This document shows positions 1-12,522 of a stretch of DNA of 64,000 bases, one piece after another. Position numbers and translations under genes: made by a program. The notes under the pieces are model-generated. The model saw only the letters and a list, made by a program, of their open reading frames with translations. It was not told where the DNA came from and searched no databases. The DNA comes from Gymnopus androsaceus JB14 (taxonomy: Eukaryota; Basidiomycota; Agaricomycetes; Agaricales; Omphalotaceae), in contig ML769644.1 of NCBI GenBank assembly GCA_009733575.1, forward strand, positions 31,897 through 95,896, in the 5' to 3' direction. Each line of letters begins with the position of its first letter. Within the stretch, counting starts at the first letter, position 1.

Positions 1-418
1 TTGGCATGAAGAAGTATGATGAGAGACATATCTGACAGGCAAAACGCTTGGGACTAATTAACATTAATTAACAGGGTACTTCGGCTGAGGTCCATGTTAA
101 AAACAATTATCTGAATTAATCCCACTCATTAGCGCTAGTAACCTACTACTTATTAGCTCATTTAAGGCGCCAAAGCGTCGAATTTTGAACTTCTGCGTAC
201 AATAAAGACTATTTCCCGATAGTATCCGGCGAAATGAATGTATCTAAGGAGAATATCATAATCTCGACTAAAAACAATCACCAATCCCCCGCAATAGATG
301 GGTATTACTTGTAAAGACCCCAGTACGCCAACTTTTCTTCACGTACTTTGTACAGCAATTAACATTGAAGGTAAAACCATATATTCTTCGAAATTTAGTT
401 GCTTCCTGCGATGGTGAT

Positions 419-2579
419 TTACGCCGCGCAAGCCGAGAGTATGAGTCCTTTGGCGCGTTCCGAACGCGCACGGATAACACACGGGAAGGGAACTTGTTCT
501 CTGAGTAAGGGATATTCAACAACAGTGATTATAAGGGGAATCAAGTACTTACTGGGTCAATCCCGTCGTAAACTCCACTTTGGGAGCGATTGCCTTGCCA
601 TCCTTTCCAGCCACCTTGGAAAAATCAAGCGTCGAAAGCATGGTCGCGATACCCAGCCATAGACTCGCATGTGCGAGGTGACGGCCCGGGCAAATCCTAT
701 TTGAAGCTCATGTTCAGGAGGTGCTCTTCTGCAAAGACAGAACTGACCTTCTACCGAAACCCCAGGATGCGGTTGGGTAAGGTTCTCCACGACCAAGAGG
801 AGCAGGCATGTATCTTGTAGGATCGTACTTCAAAGGATCAGCGTAGATCTTCTCATCCAGAGTTATGGCCCTATGATAGGATTATCAGGCCAGAAACATG
901 TTGTCTGCTCAGGGACTGCGCCATACCTGGTATTTGCAATGACAGTAGATCCCTTCGGAATGAACATACCCCTGTAGATATCATCTTCTAATGAACGATG
1001 GGGAATCCCCAGCTCAAGAGATGGTTGCCAGCTAGAGTCAACAGTCAGCGAGGATATGTCAGCTACAATGGGAGCTCACCGCAAGGTCTCTTGCACGATG
1101 CCCTCGATATATGGCATCAAAGTACGATCAGAGTATTCAGGCAGACGATCAAGACCAACGACCCTGTCAAGTTCCTCCTGAGCTTTGCGCATGCAATCAG
1201 GATTTAGGACCATGGTGAGGACGAAGAGATGCATAGCTGTGAACGTCTATAAAGCAATCATAACTACGAGCTTCAAGGGAGGTAAAAGCAACTTACGGTA
1301 TCGGCACCAGCAGCATATATCTCTGTGGCGACTCCCTTAACGACGATCATGTCTTCCGAGTTGTCGTTTTCCGTTGTGGGATAATGCTCTAGCTCAGTGC
1401 GCAGGAAGCACGGATTCGCAGTTCCCTCAGCCTTGGCACTATACGTCGGCGATTGTTTATAGAAGATAGTTCACGTACCATTTGTTTCCGCATACGCTCA
1501 ACTGGGTAATCATGGAATCGACGGATTAAGGGATACATCGACTTGGCGCGGGCACCGTAATATGCACCAGGGAACCAAGCTGGGAAATGCTGAACTATCC
1601 CAGGGATCAGAATCCTTGACCAACATCGTGTTGAAACTACTCACGAATGGGAATGAAATCGACAGGGGTGCTTCCAATAGGCCCAGCACCTGTGGACGAT
1701 GCAGTGATTTCTTTTCCAAACTTGTAGAACTCGTCCTCAGCAGAGTTGATGGGTTGCCCAAAAGCCACTTCCAGAACGATAGCCTTTGCATACCTGTCTC
1801 CAAAGATCAACACTTAAAAACACAGAGAATGGCTTGGAACTTACCTCGAAACGTGTTCAGTGTGCTCAGTGTTTGTGGGAGTGTCTAGCATTAAACTCTT
1901 GCAAAGCAAATGAGCTTGGCGACGTTGGATAGGAAGATGTGTCATGGACTCCCGGGGCCCAAAATGATGCTGGAACATCTTTCGATGTCTCAGAAACAGC
2001 TTCCCAGCGCCAAGGAACGCGAGGGTGGGGAACCATCCCATCCTAGGTCAACCGAAATTAGTCAAAATGGCGAAGAAAACAAGATACCGACATACAACTC
2101 GAGGATCAGCATTTTCGGTCTGTCGCTATAGTTGGCACCACGTTTGTCCAGTAGTTCAATGGCAGCCTCGTTGCTATTCAGAACCACGATGCTACGGCCG
2201 AACGAATGCAAGTGAATGACATCGCCTATCGTAGCCTTCAGTCAGGTTCCATCAAATCGAAACATCAGATTAGGCACCCACCGTAAATTTTTGACCACTC
2301 GTAAAAGACTTTTGCTTGCCCTGTGGTGGGTATGACACGAAGGTGACCAATAACGGGATCGGCGGGTGGGCCAGGGGGTAAAGGCGCCTTTGGTCGTGAA
2401 AAAATGGACTTGATCCATACAGCCAGCAAAAAAGTTGAAATTGAAGCAAGGATAAAGAGTGTACGCGATGCCTGGATTCCAAGAAAAGTAAGAGACCCCT
2501 GCATCTCCTGGATAGAAGGAATAACTGAGAAATTTGATGAGTCCATGGAAGGAAGGAGTGAGAAGTTCAGTGATTCCAT
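419..2579 (-). CDS. Cytochrome P450 monooxygenase (P450 no. 1), multi-exon, apparently intact
   Basis: Heme-thiolate monooxygenase, probably anchored in the ER membrane. Read on the minus strand from the ATG at 2579: a hydrophobic anchor (about residues 30-55), then the proline-rich hinge PLPPGPPADPVIGHL. Later exons give DKRGANYSDRP and the C-helix region (HRKMFQHHFGP), the segment DFIPI..HFPAWFPGAYYG, the I-helix AGADT (about 1290-1310), the K-helix E-T-L-R (ETLRW, 1085-1095), and the heme loop FGRRICPGRHLAHA. An intron from about 749 to 699 interrupts the heme loop; splicing it restores the Cys ligand. The last exon ends SERAKGLILSACAA at a TAA at 419. About ten introns of 45-65 bp, no stop or frameshift seen. 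An alternative start is the Met at MQGSLTFL, 25 codons in. The substrate cannot be read from sequence. The sequence looks like the large agaricomycete P450 families of secondary metabolism. Confidence 0.88.
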
Positions 2580-4468
2580 AGAGGAATGAAGGAAAGAATT
2601 TCTTTATATAATGTCGGCGACAAAAAAGCTGCGAAGGTAGGCTAGCGCTGTGTCGCGTCCAGAACAATTGAGACCTGAGGCAAGAGTTACACTTGCGGAT
2701 CGGTTAAATTAGGACTAATTCGTGAGATTGGGGCGTATTCCATTTGAGTACCAAGTCTCCAGAGTGTTTTGGATCGGGCGGCTGATCCCACATATCTCAT
2801 TGCGGCGGAGACGGTGGTGAAACACACACACCTTTAGTTACTTTTATGTACTAGCTATTTTCCCGTCGCTTCCGGCAGCATCGCAACGGTACTTAGAAAA
2901 TAGTTACCGAGTCAATCTCAGTTGATCTTACCTTATTTGTATTTTAATTTTGTGCTGAAAATCCAGGCAAGGCCCTGTTCAAGTATGATTAGCTTGGACG
3001 TGTCCATCCGTCGGGCATCTATTCTGTTTGAACATTAGCAGACTCAGCCACGGTGTCAAGATCAGAATTTAGATCAACCGCACCATCTTACTGCGCCACT
3101 ATCTTACTGCGCCACCATCATATTCACAAAAAAAAGAGAGAAAAATTCGAGTGTGGGCAATCGCTAACTTGTTTTTTCTCCACACCTGCGGCATCGATTC
3201 GGCGAAATGTAACTAACTTGCGTTTTGTTAGCAACTTAAATCAACTTGTTTTTTCAATACTTGTTTACATATTATGAATATATTTTCGTTGTTGTATACT
3301 ATGTTATTCATCAGCAAAACCTGGGTGTTCACCATAGCAAGGTCCCCGTCTGTGCAGCTCTGTACGGCATTGCATATTTTTTTAATGGACATATGCTCTC
3401 CAACAACCTATAACACCCCATTCGTTTACACTAGAAACTATCATCCATCCCAGATGCAAAACCGTCCCCAAATCCTTTAATGTTTTATTGATGACTGGGC
3501 CACAGTTGATATCATCCAACAATACTTGAAAAACAAGCGCAAACCTCTTTATTGCACTGGCCAATTGACAGTACCAAAGAAATAAGCTCACCTGAAGAGC
3601 AATGCAGCTAACAGAGACCAGAGCAAGTCTTGAAAGAGCAAAGCTAGTGCAGTACATGAAGCCTGAAAGAAGGAGAAAAAGTGAGAGAAGCGAAAGGCTA
3701 GGAAAGCTGCTAAGGAAATCAGAGAAAGTTGAAGGACTTGGCACATAGGAATTCTCGACCCAAGTTCATGGAAGGTTCTTCAAAGGATAGGGATGTTGAC
3801 ATGGATGATGGCGGCGACCAGGACCTGGATGAACATGGTGGTGATGGTCAAGAGTAAACAACATGGCAATGTAAGTTAAATGAAGTTTGTTTGACCGATC
3901 ATTCATATTCAGGGCTGACAGTTCATTCTATCAGAATTCAACCCATGGAACGTTGGCAATATCCATCCATCCTGCAGTATTGCCTCCATTGACATTGCAT
4001 GCAATACAATTCTATAGTAGATCTACCTAGTCAATAATCGCACTGGCAATTCAACCTGTACTACTGCATGCAATGAGCTGAAAGTGAATTTTAATGGTGC
4101 TACTAAATGCGCCATATGTGTACTTATAAGTGATACTAGTAATAACAAGATGCTAGAGTATACAATTTGAAAGGTTGAAAAAGAACCTAAGTCCGGGTGC
4201 TTCAGTAATAAAATATTCGGAAACATTCTTAGGGTGAAACTGTCTGATTTAGGACCCTGTTCAACCTAACATTCTTAGCAGGGACTATCAGCCTATCTGG
4301 AGTGATAACAAGTAACACAATGATACACATATTTTTTGAATAGGCTTATAAAGCTTATAAAACAATCATTACAATAATGCACAGAACAGAATATGTATTA
4401 GTATATCAAACTGAAGGTTGGTCAGACTGTACAGTCTGTACTAGTCAACCGTCTAGGACACCAGGATT
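2580..4468. other. Intergenic stretch upstream of P450 no. 1; no supported gene
   Basis: AT-rich DNA. The only long frame is a hydrophobic, low-complexity minus-strand frame (3382-3744) with no recognisable domain. A short acidic plus-strand frame at about 3768-3857 (residues MEGSSKDRDVDMDDGG) could be the tail of a decayed gene, but no upstream exon was found. A single copy of the CATCAGCAAAACC motif lies at about 3310, without an inverted partner nearby. Confidence 0.4.
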
Positions 4469-4972
4469 GTTGATAAATGATTACAGTCGTAGGTTTTTAA
4501 TTATTCTACAAATTACTTACAGTTGTAAATACATGTAGCAACAGTGATGTAATATATTTCAATTACATTCATGGCTTCCATGCGTCTGATGGCATAACAG
4601 TATTCTTGTTGGCGTCTCTGACAGGTGAGGTAAGCTGTACCTAGTAGCGGCGAGTGTTCAATCCCCAATGTAAAAACATTAATTAGGTTGTGTTTTTTTT
4701 ATTGCCAAACGTGCTGGGTTAGGGGTTAGGGGTTGAGGTTAGGTAAGGGGCTCCCGCCTATCAAAATAAGCGCAAACGAGGCTTTAGGGTGCCCGCTGAC
4801 GACTTCCCGGCCCGGGGGACCCCCCGAGCGCAGCGAGGGAGGGGAGGGAAGCGGAGGCGGACCCGAATTTTGCGCGCCATACTGTATAATGGTATTAATA
4901 ATTGATGGTACTTACAGCTGTAGTAATTTGTAGAATAATACAAAACCTACAATTGTAATTGAATTTGTCAAC
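4469..4972. repeat. Foldback element with about 65-bp imperfect inverted arms and a GC-rich core
   Basis: The arm at 4469-4536 (GTTGATAAATGATTACAG...) is the imperfect reverse complement of 4905-4972 (...TGTAATTGAATTTGTCAAC). Both contain TACAAATTACTTACAG-like sequence. The core holds a telomere-like string at about 4716-4743 (GGGTTAGGGGTTAGGGGTTG) and an unusual GC-rich block at 4795-4875 in otherwise AT-rich DNA. No clear target-site duplication was found, so the transposon class is open. Confidence 0.6.
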
Positions 4973-5349
4973 AAGATCTGTGTCTGGGGCTCTACTAGTA
5001 AGACATCAGATACCAAACTCAAGTTTGGTTATGAAATCAAAGTTTGAATTGGAATTCAAGAACAGGATCAAGTAAATGAAGAAAGGACTCAAAACCATGT
5101 TAGACAAAAAGTCTATAACAGGAACAACAACTACTTAGGATCTGAAAGGAAGTATAAAGAGTGGGCCAGGGCTAACAATGGAACCAGAACTAATGATAAG
5201 TACCTGTAGGCTGGATATGAAGTACTAACCTGAGACATATATATATCATTCAAAACTCAATAGATGGGAGAGTAAACTCGTGAAAGCTCCTATAAAGGGA
5301 TGAGGTATACATAAGAATCAAGACGAGACAAGGACTGATAATCAGGGAA

Positions 5350-5930
5350 TAGTGATGTGCCGGCCCGGCTTTGGGCCACAGGCCCTTGGCTTTGGCCTGG
5401 AGAAATTGAAGCCGGGCCCTACTAGGAGGGCTCCAGCTTGGCCCGGCCTGGCTTTGGCCTAAGCTGCGGCTTTTCAGGTGGCTGTGCATACATCCTGTAT
5501 GTGGAAATCTTTGAAAAATTCTTGAAGCAAGGTCTTACAGGGAGCCATGTATCATAATTGATACTGTAATTAAAGCTTATACTATCACTGTTAACTGAAA
5601 GGGAGCATCAAAGGAACTTTCATAATTGAATATTACTGTCACAAAATGGAAAGACAAAGCTAGCAATGTGCCGGAACTGGAATTTACACTCAAAATGTTA
5701 AACAATGAATTCCAATCATTCAAGAGTGTACAAATAGGCTGGGAAATCTCACAAAAAATGACATTAAATACCTGCGAAAAATAGCTTAAAAGCCCCGGCT
5801 CAGGGCTTGAAAAATCTGAAGCCGGGCCAAAAGCCGTCTCAGGCCAAAGGTCAGGGCCCGGCTTTTGACGGTCCGGCTTGGCTTGGCTTGGCCCGGCCCA
5901 CGGCTTTCAGGCCGAGCCGGCACATCACTA
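5350..5930. mobile_element. Non-autonomous hAT-type element (MITE), 581 bp, 8-bp TSD
   Basis: The ends are inverted: TAGTGATGTGCCGGC at 5350 and GCCGGCACATCACTA ending at 5930 (one base differs just inside). The element is flanked by the perfect 8-bp duplication TCAGGGAA (5342-5349 and 5931-5938), the hAT target-site length. Subterminal DNA is dense in GGCCCGGCTT-type repeats on both sides. No transposase frame is present. Confidence 0.88.
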
Positions 5931-6158
5931 TCAGGGAATAATATGAGGAAGAACCCACACATGGAAGTAAAGTTGGTGGCCGTTTAAGATGAAAGATTTG
6001 GACTCAAGAAACTGATGCAAGTCACGATTGTGGATATTTAGATAGATTATTGGATGAGAATCTTACCTTAATAAGTAATAGGAAATGTTAATTGTACATT
6101 CAAGTAGGAATATTCATTTGCCACATTTAATTATTTGGCATAGTATAAGTAGTGATCT

Positions 6159-6493
6159 AGTGGTTTGCGAATACAAGTTTTTTCCCCCCATCACCCGAGT
6201 GAGAAAGGTTGTCAGCCGGCGGAGCATTGGTCTGATTTGCAAAATAGACCCCAGATTGTGATTGGGAACTAGCTTCATGATTTATCCTTTTGCCCATTGT
6301 ACCTTCACATTCCACTAGAAGTCTCACCGTAGAGTTTGGTCGAACTTAAAACTACCAACCCATCCAAAAACCAAACAAGTGTCTGGTGACTATTGTTTGT
6401 GTGGTGATATTGTTCACGCTTTGACTGTAGTTGGTCATATTTTTGACACCTCAACTGTTGCAGCTGGTTAGAATACCACACCAATCCATATTG
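6159..6493. repeat. Dispersed repeat copy A (intact form)
   Basis: Runs from AGTGGTTTGCGAATACAAG to about GAATACCACACC. A second copy lies at 12523-13034. In that copy a solo LTR sits at 12744-12923; copy A keeps the uninterrupted sequence ACCAAACAAGTGTCTGG and so is a natural empty site. No coding sense seen; family unknown. Confidence 0.7.
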
Positions 6494-6834
6494 TTGGTTG
6501 GTTTTATTAAATCATCTTTGTATTGTTGTTGATGTCTGTCATATCATTGACAGTTCCTTTTGTACCCACTTTCTCTATTTTTATTATCAAACTCAATAAA
6601 AGGGATCCAACAAGACCCATTATACCAAAATTTGACTTGGAGACTTGCATCAAGTACCAAACTCAGTTTTGAGAACATACTGCATTGGACTACAGAGAGA
6701 TTAAAGTATTGTGCAGCACCTTTGACAATACCTTCACCCGTACTCTCGAAACATTTGAGCACGGCCCTACCATACCTTTTTGCATTGTTGGTTCAAACTT
6801 AGGTTTGAACTTTTGATACTTACGGTTAGGAGTC

Positions 6835-7325
6835 TAGTGATGTGCCAGCTGGGGCCCGGCTCACAAGCCCCGGCTACGGCTCAGATAGCCCCGGCCAGGG
6901 CTCTGAATGATGGCTGGGGCTTGGCTAGGGCCCAGCTCAGGCTGAGGCCCCGGCTCAATGTGCATGAGCAGATTCTCCATTTTTGGTCAAGAAAAGATAT
7001 TATTTTCCAAATGTGGTATACTACTAAATGCAAAAAACACTATGTACACCAAGTATAAGCTTAGATAGACTGAAGAATTGCAACAGAATAACACACACTT
7101 AACATTTACATGGTTTGTAGACTCTTTATATTGCTTACATGTCAGAATATAGCATCTCCTGATGTTCTTAATGTGGTAAAAGTTCAGTATTTTGTAAAAT
7201 TAAGTTCAAATTTGAACAAAAATCCTGGATTCAGTGATTGAAATCAAGCACCATGAGCCCCGGCCCAAGACCCCGGCTCAGGGCTTTCAAAAATCTGAGC
7301 CGGGCCTTGAGCCCTCTTGAGCCCT
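6835..7325. mobile_element. Decayed relative of the 5350-5930 hAT MITE
   Basis: Starts with the same end TAGTGATGTGCC and has the same GCCCCGGCTCAGGGCTT-rich subterminal DNA at both sides (6850-6960 and 7255-7325). The right end lacks the expected GGCACATCACTA, so it is truncated or strongly mutated. It abuts the ATG of the gene at 7361. Confidence 0.65.
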
Positions 7326-7360
7326 AGAGACGGCTCCGTGACCACCACTGTCCTTTGTCC

Positions 7361-8152
7361 ATGGGCTCCGGAAAAGTTGCTTCAAAGCAAAAACCTACAG
7401 GAAAGCGAAATACTGGGGCTAGGAAAGCAAAAAAGGATGCGGATTCTGAAATGGAGGACAAGTTAGCAGACTTTAACTCCCCAACTCTCCCGCAGTCCTC
7501 AAGACCAAAACCCAGGCTCATTACTCCACACTCCAGGCCACTTTCACCAGAGGATTCTGAAGCTGTTGGGCTACTGTTTGGTTTCAAAAATGGTAGAACG
7601 CCTTCTCCAACTGTCTATTTAAATGAGGAGACCAGGAAAGAGAAAAGAATGGATGACTGGGTTAGTTCAGAAATTGCTTGGTTTAGGAAAGGTGTGTGCA
7701 CACTGTTTTATTTTCAGACAATCATGCTAACATCATACAAGCATTGAATCAACCCAAGCCTACCTCAGTATCTCCTGAGAAGGTCACAAAATCTGCAGTG
7801 TCAGCAGCTTCCATGAAAACACCTTTCTTGCCATCCATTCCCCAAATTTCCAGTGAAATTGAGGCCACTGATTCTGAAGATAATGGTGGCTTCAAAGTTA
7901 GATATGAAGTCAAAAATAAATTGGAGCTGCGCCAGGTTTTTGAGGAGAATTGGAGAGAGTATGGGACACATGTGCTCATGTGCTATTGGTGAGTACATGA
8001 TGAATGTGAAGCTCTATGGTACTGAGTATTATTGCATTTGCTGCTCTAGTTTTGGTGCAGCTTCCACCATGTTGTATCACCTTGTCAGGCCATACAAGTC
8101 TGCAAGTGCTCCGACAATCATCAAGACCGAACAATGGGATACTGTCACTTGA
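7361..8152 (+). CDS. Uncharacterised protein, three exons, about 234 aa
   Basis: Gene model: exons 7361-7691, 7718-7988 and 8050-8152, with introns of 26 and 61 bp that keep the frame. The 26-bp intron is very short, so that junction is the weak point. The N-terminus is basic and low in complexity (GSGKVASKQKPTGKRN), the middle is Ser/Pro-rich and acidic, and the C-terminal part (VRYEVKNKLELRQVFEENW ... YCFGAASTMLYHLVRPYK) looks folded. I recognise no family. The start lies about 35 bp after a hAT relic, so the promoter probably includes transposon DNA. It could be a real orphan gene or the remains of a transposon-carried frame. Confidence 0.45.
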
Positions 8153-8565
8153 ACAGAAGCTATTGGAGTAAAGCACTGATTACTTTTTTTTTCTTCCTCC
8201 AAACCTAATCTACATATTTATAGCTCTTTGTCTGACACTCTCTACTGCATGTTCATTCTCTCTAGTGTATACTTGTATTTTATCATGTATACATCTCTGA
8301 ATATATTGCCTCAAAACATGGTCAACTTGAATGCCAAGCCCAATGTGCAATTCTGCGGTTGAGTCCCCTGTGGATCACCCATGCTGATCACTAGTCATGT
8401 ATGCGGTATTAGTACAAAAGAGATAACATTGTTACAGAGACTACAAGAAAGCATTCCATAGATAGTAAAAAGTAAAAATACCCTCAATATTCCAACACTT
8501 ACTGGTTTAAATGTTAACTAAAGAACAGGGAGCTATCCCGCATTGAAATGGGGATGATCTAATAA
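8153..8565. other. Intergenic, convergent 3' ends
   Basis: 413 bp between the unknown gene (plus strand) and P450 no. 2 (minus strand). Both genes end here. No repeat, ORF or RNA feature stands out. Confidence 0.5.
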
Positions 8566-10644
8566 CTAATTCAAGCTGACATCCTGCTCTATGAGCTCAA
8601 GAGCTCGTTTGTTTCGTGGCTTGATGCTATATTGGAATGCGCAAGGTCGGCTTTGTGGACCTGATGTCAATACTCTCAAGGGAATAAGTCACAAATGACT
8701 AACCTGACAACCCCCTGGCTCCGTTCATCGGTCGGCTCAATGAGATTTCCATTCACCTTAGCCTTCGAAATGTCGAAAACCGAAAGGGCCATTGCATAAG
8801 TGATGAAAAGAACTTCCACCGCCATCAATCGTCCTGTTAATGAGAGTGTAAGTCATGTGCAATGCAGGACATCAACTAAGCGAACCTGGACAGATTCTAC
8901 AGCAAGGAATCAGCAAATTGAGTTTACAGTAGTGCAGAACAAGTAGTACCTGCGTCCCCATCCAAAAGTAAAATCAGGGCTGGGTTGGACTTCACTGGTC
9001 TCTGAAGCGAGGAATCGAGTTGGATCGAAGTGATCAGGATTGGGATAAACAGCAGGATCACGGGTGATTTTCCTGTAACACATTGGAATATATGATAGTA
9101 AGAGTAGTTAATTCACCCACCAGACATTCGCTTGAACCAGAGTACCCTTGGGTAGGAAGTATCCCTCATAGTAATCATCCTCGGTCAATCGATGGGGAAA
9201 TCCTGCAGTTTGTGAGAAAAAGCCTGACGGACCAAGGGTTGACGTACCGAGAGGAGCAACAGGGTGCCAACGGAGACTTTCGGATACTATGGCCTCGATG
9301 TAGGGTAAGCGTGGCCTGTCGCTAAGTAGCGGGAGTCTGTCCTGCCCAACGACCTCATCGAGTTCCGCTTGTGCACGCTTCATTACATCTGGATACATGG
9401 CCATGGCCTTGAAGAAGGCGTACACAGTCCACGCAGTCTGCAACAGCCATGAGGATCAGTACAACGGGACAAATGCAGTGAAATACGCACAGTATCAGGT
9501 CCGGCCGCACTCATCGACGCCGCAGTCCATTTAACTGTGGACTCATCCTCAGTACCTTCTCTGAGGTTGTCCGCGACAAAGGAGGACTCAATGTATCCAG
9601 AAGCCTGAATAGGGCGACTGGGTTTGATTTGACTCATAAAGTAGGAGAAACGTACCAGCTGCTCTTTTATCCATGCAAATGGCCTTTCTACCATGTTGTC
9701 AAAGGTTACAGCCCAGCCTTGGGCACGGCGTTTGAAACTAGCACCTGGAGCCCAAGACGGTATGTGGCTCACTAAACGAGAGTTAAGCGTTGCGAGCATC
9801 GATGTCTAGGCCCAGCACTTACAAATTGGCAGTACGTCGACCAGGAATCCATCGACGGAGATGTAAAGATCATTCACGGCCTGGTCGGCGGTCTCGACAA
9901 ACGGATATTGTTTGTTATTTTCCTGCGAAAATCCGTACACGACACGGAGCAGAAGAGCACCAGATGTACTTCAAATTTCAATCGCACGTAAGTGATATTT
10001 ACACTGGTAGTAAGGACACTCACTGCATGATGAGATGCTCGAGCTCTTCAGGTCGGTACAGAATAGCCTTGAGCAGCTTGTGTGACTCTTGCTCGTGGAT
10101 ATACTTAATCACAGGTGGTCATTGATGTGTACACGAACCAGGGAGGTTATCACACTCACATGAAGCTTTTTAAGAGATACCGGAGTCCCAAGGAGCGTAT
10201 GCATGAGTCGGCGACATTGCTTGAAGTGATCACCATAATGCAGAAATGAAACGATGTTCTTCCAGCCGACGAGACCACCAGCCATAGGAGCATCAGGGCG
10301 GTCAGCGTAGATGCCACTTCGTTTATCGAGGAGGTCCTTCGCCACTTCGAATGAATTGACTATGACAAAGGTTTCTCCGAGGAAGGACACCGAGACAATT
10401 TTACCTATTAAGATATCTCAGCGAATTGCGCAGGCCGCCAAACCTGCTAACACGTACCCCATTGCTCACCCCAGCGCGCGAAAGTCTCCCAACGCTTTCC
10501 TGTTGGCATATCTAGTAGATTTCCAATGATCGGGAGCCGCTTAGGACCTGGAGGGAGAGGGCGTAGATTCCTAGAACTGAACTTTTGTGCAAGGGCTACC
10601 AGAAGTGCGAGAAGGGCGGCGACAATGATAGACGGGGTGATCAT
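8566..10644 (-). CDS. Cytochrome P450 monooxygenase (P450 no. 2), multi-exon, apparently intact
   Basis: Starts MITPSIIVAALLALLVALAQ (membrane anchor), then RPLPPGPKRLPIIGNLLD. The exon 10109-10390 gives GETFVIVNSFEVAKDLLDKR, SGIYADRPDAPMAG and FKQCRRLMHTLLG. The exons at 9383-9799 carry DGFLVDVLPI, HIPSWAPGASFKRRA and the I-helix AAGPDT. Next come the stretch from EAIVSESLRW to GIPHRL and the heme loop FGWGRRICPG at 8905-8985. One short intron lies between the double Arg and ICPG and another after ICPG. The end is KPRNKRALELIEQDVSLN, stop at 8566. No lesion was found. It differs enough from P450 no. 1 (C-helix, heme loop) to belong to another family. Substrate unknown. Transcribed away from the ABM-like gene at 11520. 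Confidence 0.88.
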
Positions 10645-11519
10645 GTTGGCAAGGTAGTATGGGGGGGATATTAATTCGCAGAACGCTAGGGCTGGTACTT
10701 GTGGAAATTTCCTTGGTGTAAGTGTTAAGATAGGGTAAGACCTTGTCAGTCGTGAAACACCTACTCTCCATTCAAGAACTCTAGTTACCATGCTATACCG
10801 TATACGGGCTTGAGAGAAATCGCAGACTCAAGATCTGCAAAAAATATAGATATCTACGTATCTTTCGATCTCGTTATCTGACGGAGAACCAATGGGGCAA
10901 ACGATTTTCAGCTTAACTTATGTTAGACTGATGGCAATGTTTGTTACATTGCCAAACCGAGTTGTTTTCATGAATCGGAGTTTAACGAGGGGCCTTCTTC
11001 CGTATTCAGATCATTTGAATTGTGAGCGTTCATGGAGATCGAGTGCTCACTTGAAATCCATCATTCAGTAGTTGTACCATTTCTTATGGAGGAATGACTT
11101 CCCTTTTGCAGTAGCTGTCACGGGAAGGAGATGGCTGCGTTCGAACTGGGTCTGCCGGCGAGAACACCGACTGTGAGAGTCTGCGAGCTTCGACAAAAAA
11201 AAATTTTGCAGTCGTTTGCGAGTGGCACAGGATAAGGTACTGATTTGATGTAATAAGTTATCCTTCAGGTTTTTGGTGTAAAAGGACTAGCGGAAATTGA
11301 TTATCCAAACATGAGGTGAAAGACAAGCCGATGCCGTACAAATGGAGGCTTCGTGATAGGCGGTAGAAACGAATCCTCCGCTGACTACGGACTCATAATC
11401 TGTCTATTCTGTACCCACAAACAGAATATGTATATGTCGTCTCGAAAAACAGGGAACACAGGGCTTCAAACAGAAACACACGTTGTTTGATAATTAATCC
11501 GATAAGTACGCCGAGGAAC
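10645..11519. other. Intergenic, promoter side of P450 no. 2
   Basis: 875 bp between the P450 no. 2 start and the 3' end of the ABM-like gene. Apart from an A-run near 11195 no repeat, ORF or RNA signal was found. Confidence 0.4.
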
Positions 11520-12266
11520 TCAGTTCAGCTGCTGAGTCAAATTGGTGAAGTAGAAATCTGTGCGGTCCATGTGCGGCATGAGGTTATTCAGCTCGAGGGC
11601 AAAAAGATCAGTCTTGGAATATGCTTTGTGCAACTATGGGACATGTTAATCAAATAGAACGAGAGTTCTGTGTAACTCACGTCTCGACTCTCCCAGCCTA
11701 AGTAGTAGTAGTTCATTCTGTCGTCATTAGTCGCTGTGCTCCAATGGCCACCAACGAAACCATCGGCAGAGTAACAGTCGGTGAATGTTTTATTTAGCGA
11801 ATAGGCGAGGCTTTTCTTGTCGGCGGTGCGGTCGACATGGAGGAAACACTAAGAACTCAGATAATTAGCAGCATTGACGGGGTCCGTAGTAGCTATTCTT
11901 ACAAGCTCACACACTGGTGCTGTGAGTGCCGGTCTGGGCAAGCTGTCGTGAGCAAATGGCAAGTAGTTGCTCTCGGGTTTTCCATCGACATCCAGAGCTT
12001 TGACAGCGGCCCTAAACTCGAAAGTCTCGAGTGGTCCTTTCGGTGCAATCCATTCTTTTGAATGGTGAGAGAAAATTTTGTACAAATGAGACAGACGCAC
12101 GAATGACCCATAACAAGGTATTGGGAGTGTTAGTGCAGGTACCAAAGTACTGCTCCTTCACGCCATATGCGACAGCAGATTGGCGTAGTTGGGCAAAGGC
12201 TGGAGATTCCAGTTTGAAATCACGCCCGATGCTGAACTTGAGGAGCTCTGAGATGATGGGAGGCAT
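11520..12266 (-). CDS. Probable dimeric alpha/beta-barrel (ABM-like) protein, four exons
   Basis: Read from the ATG at 12266. The first exon gives MPPIISELLKFSIGRDFKL, typical of fungal proteins that start with a beta strand of an ABM-type barrel. Then EWIAPKGPLETFEFRAAVKA; then, after a second intron, CFLHVDRTADKKSLAYSLN and a second barrel-like half with GGHWSTATNDDRMNYYYLG and GWESRD. The last exon ends DFYFTNLTQQLN, stop at 11520. The two-half layout and the G-W-E-S motif fit tandem stress-response/ABM-like barrels found in basidiomycetes. The first junction (about 12142 to 12070) is the least certain. Such small barrels can act as decarboxylases, cyclases or monooxygenases; no active site can be assigned here. 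Confidence 0.55.
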
Positions 12267-12522
12267 GATAGCACAATGGAAACAGTGGCAAGGGACAACC
12301 GTGTTGCTTTTGTATTATTCTCAGGCCCGGGCCGTCGGATGACACGGTCAGATGATCGTTTTTCCAGCGAATACAGCCTGAGGAAACTCTGTATCATGAA
12401 AGCTTCGCTTGACCCATGCCGGAGGCACAGGCGAAGGTCTTCAGGGTATTATTCTACTGGAGGAATGTTTAGATTTTTCAGTTCATTCCTGATCAGCTTG
12501 TACAGGAGAAAATATAACATGC

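Noticed and set aside
3382..3744. 120-codon hydrophobic minus-strand frame as a membrane protein
   Set aside because: Low-complexity Ser/Leu run without family features; it appears to be a shadow of purine-rich DNA.
4716..4743. Possible interstitial telomere (TTAGGGG words), also at about 48490
   Set aside because: Words are few and irregular (TTAGGGG, TTGAGG), not a run of TTAGGG, so no fused telomere can be claimed.
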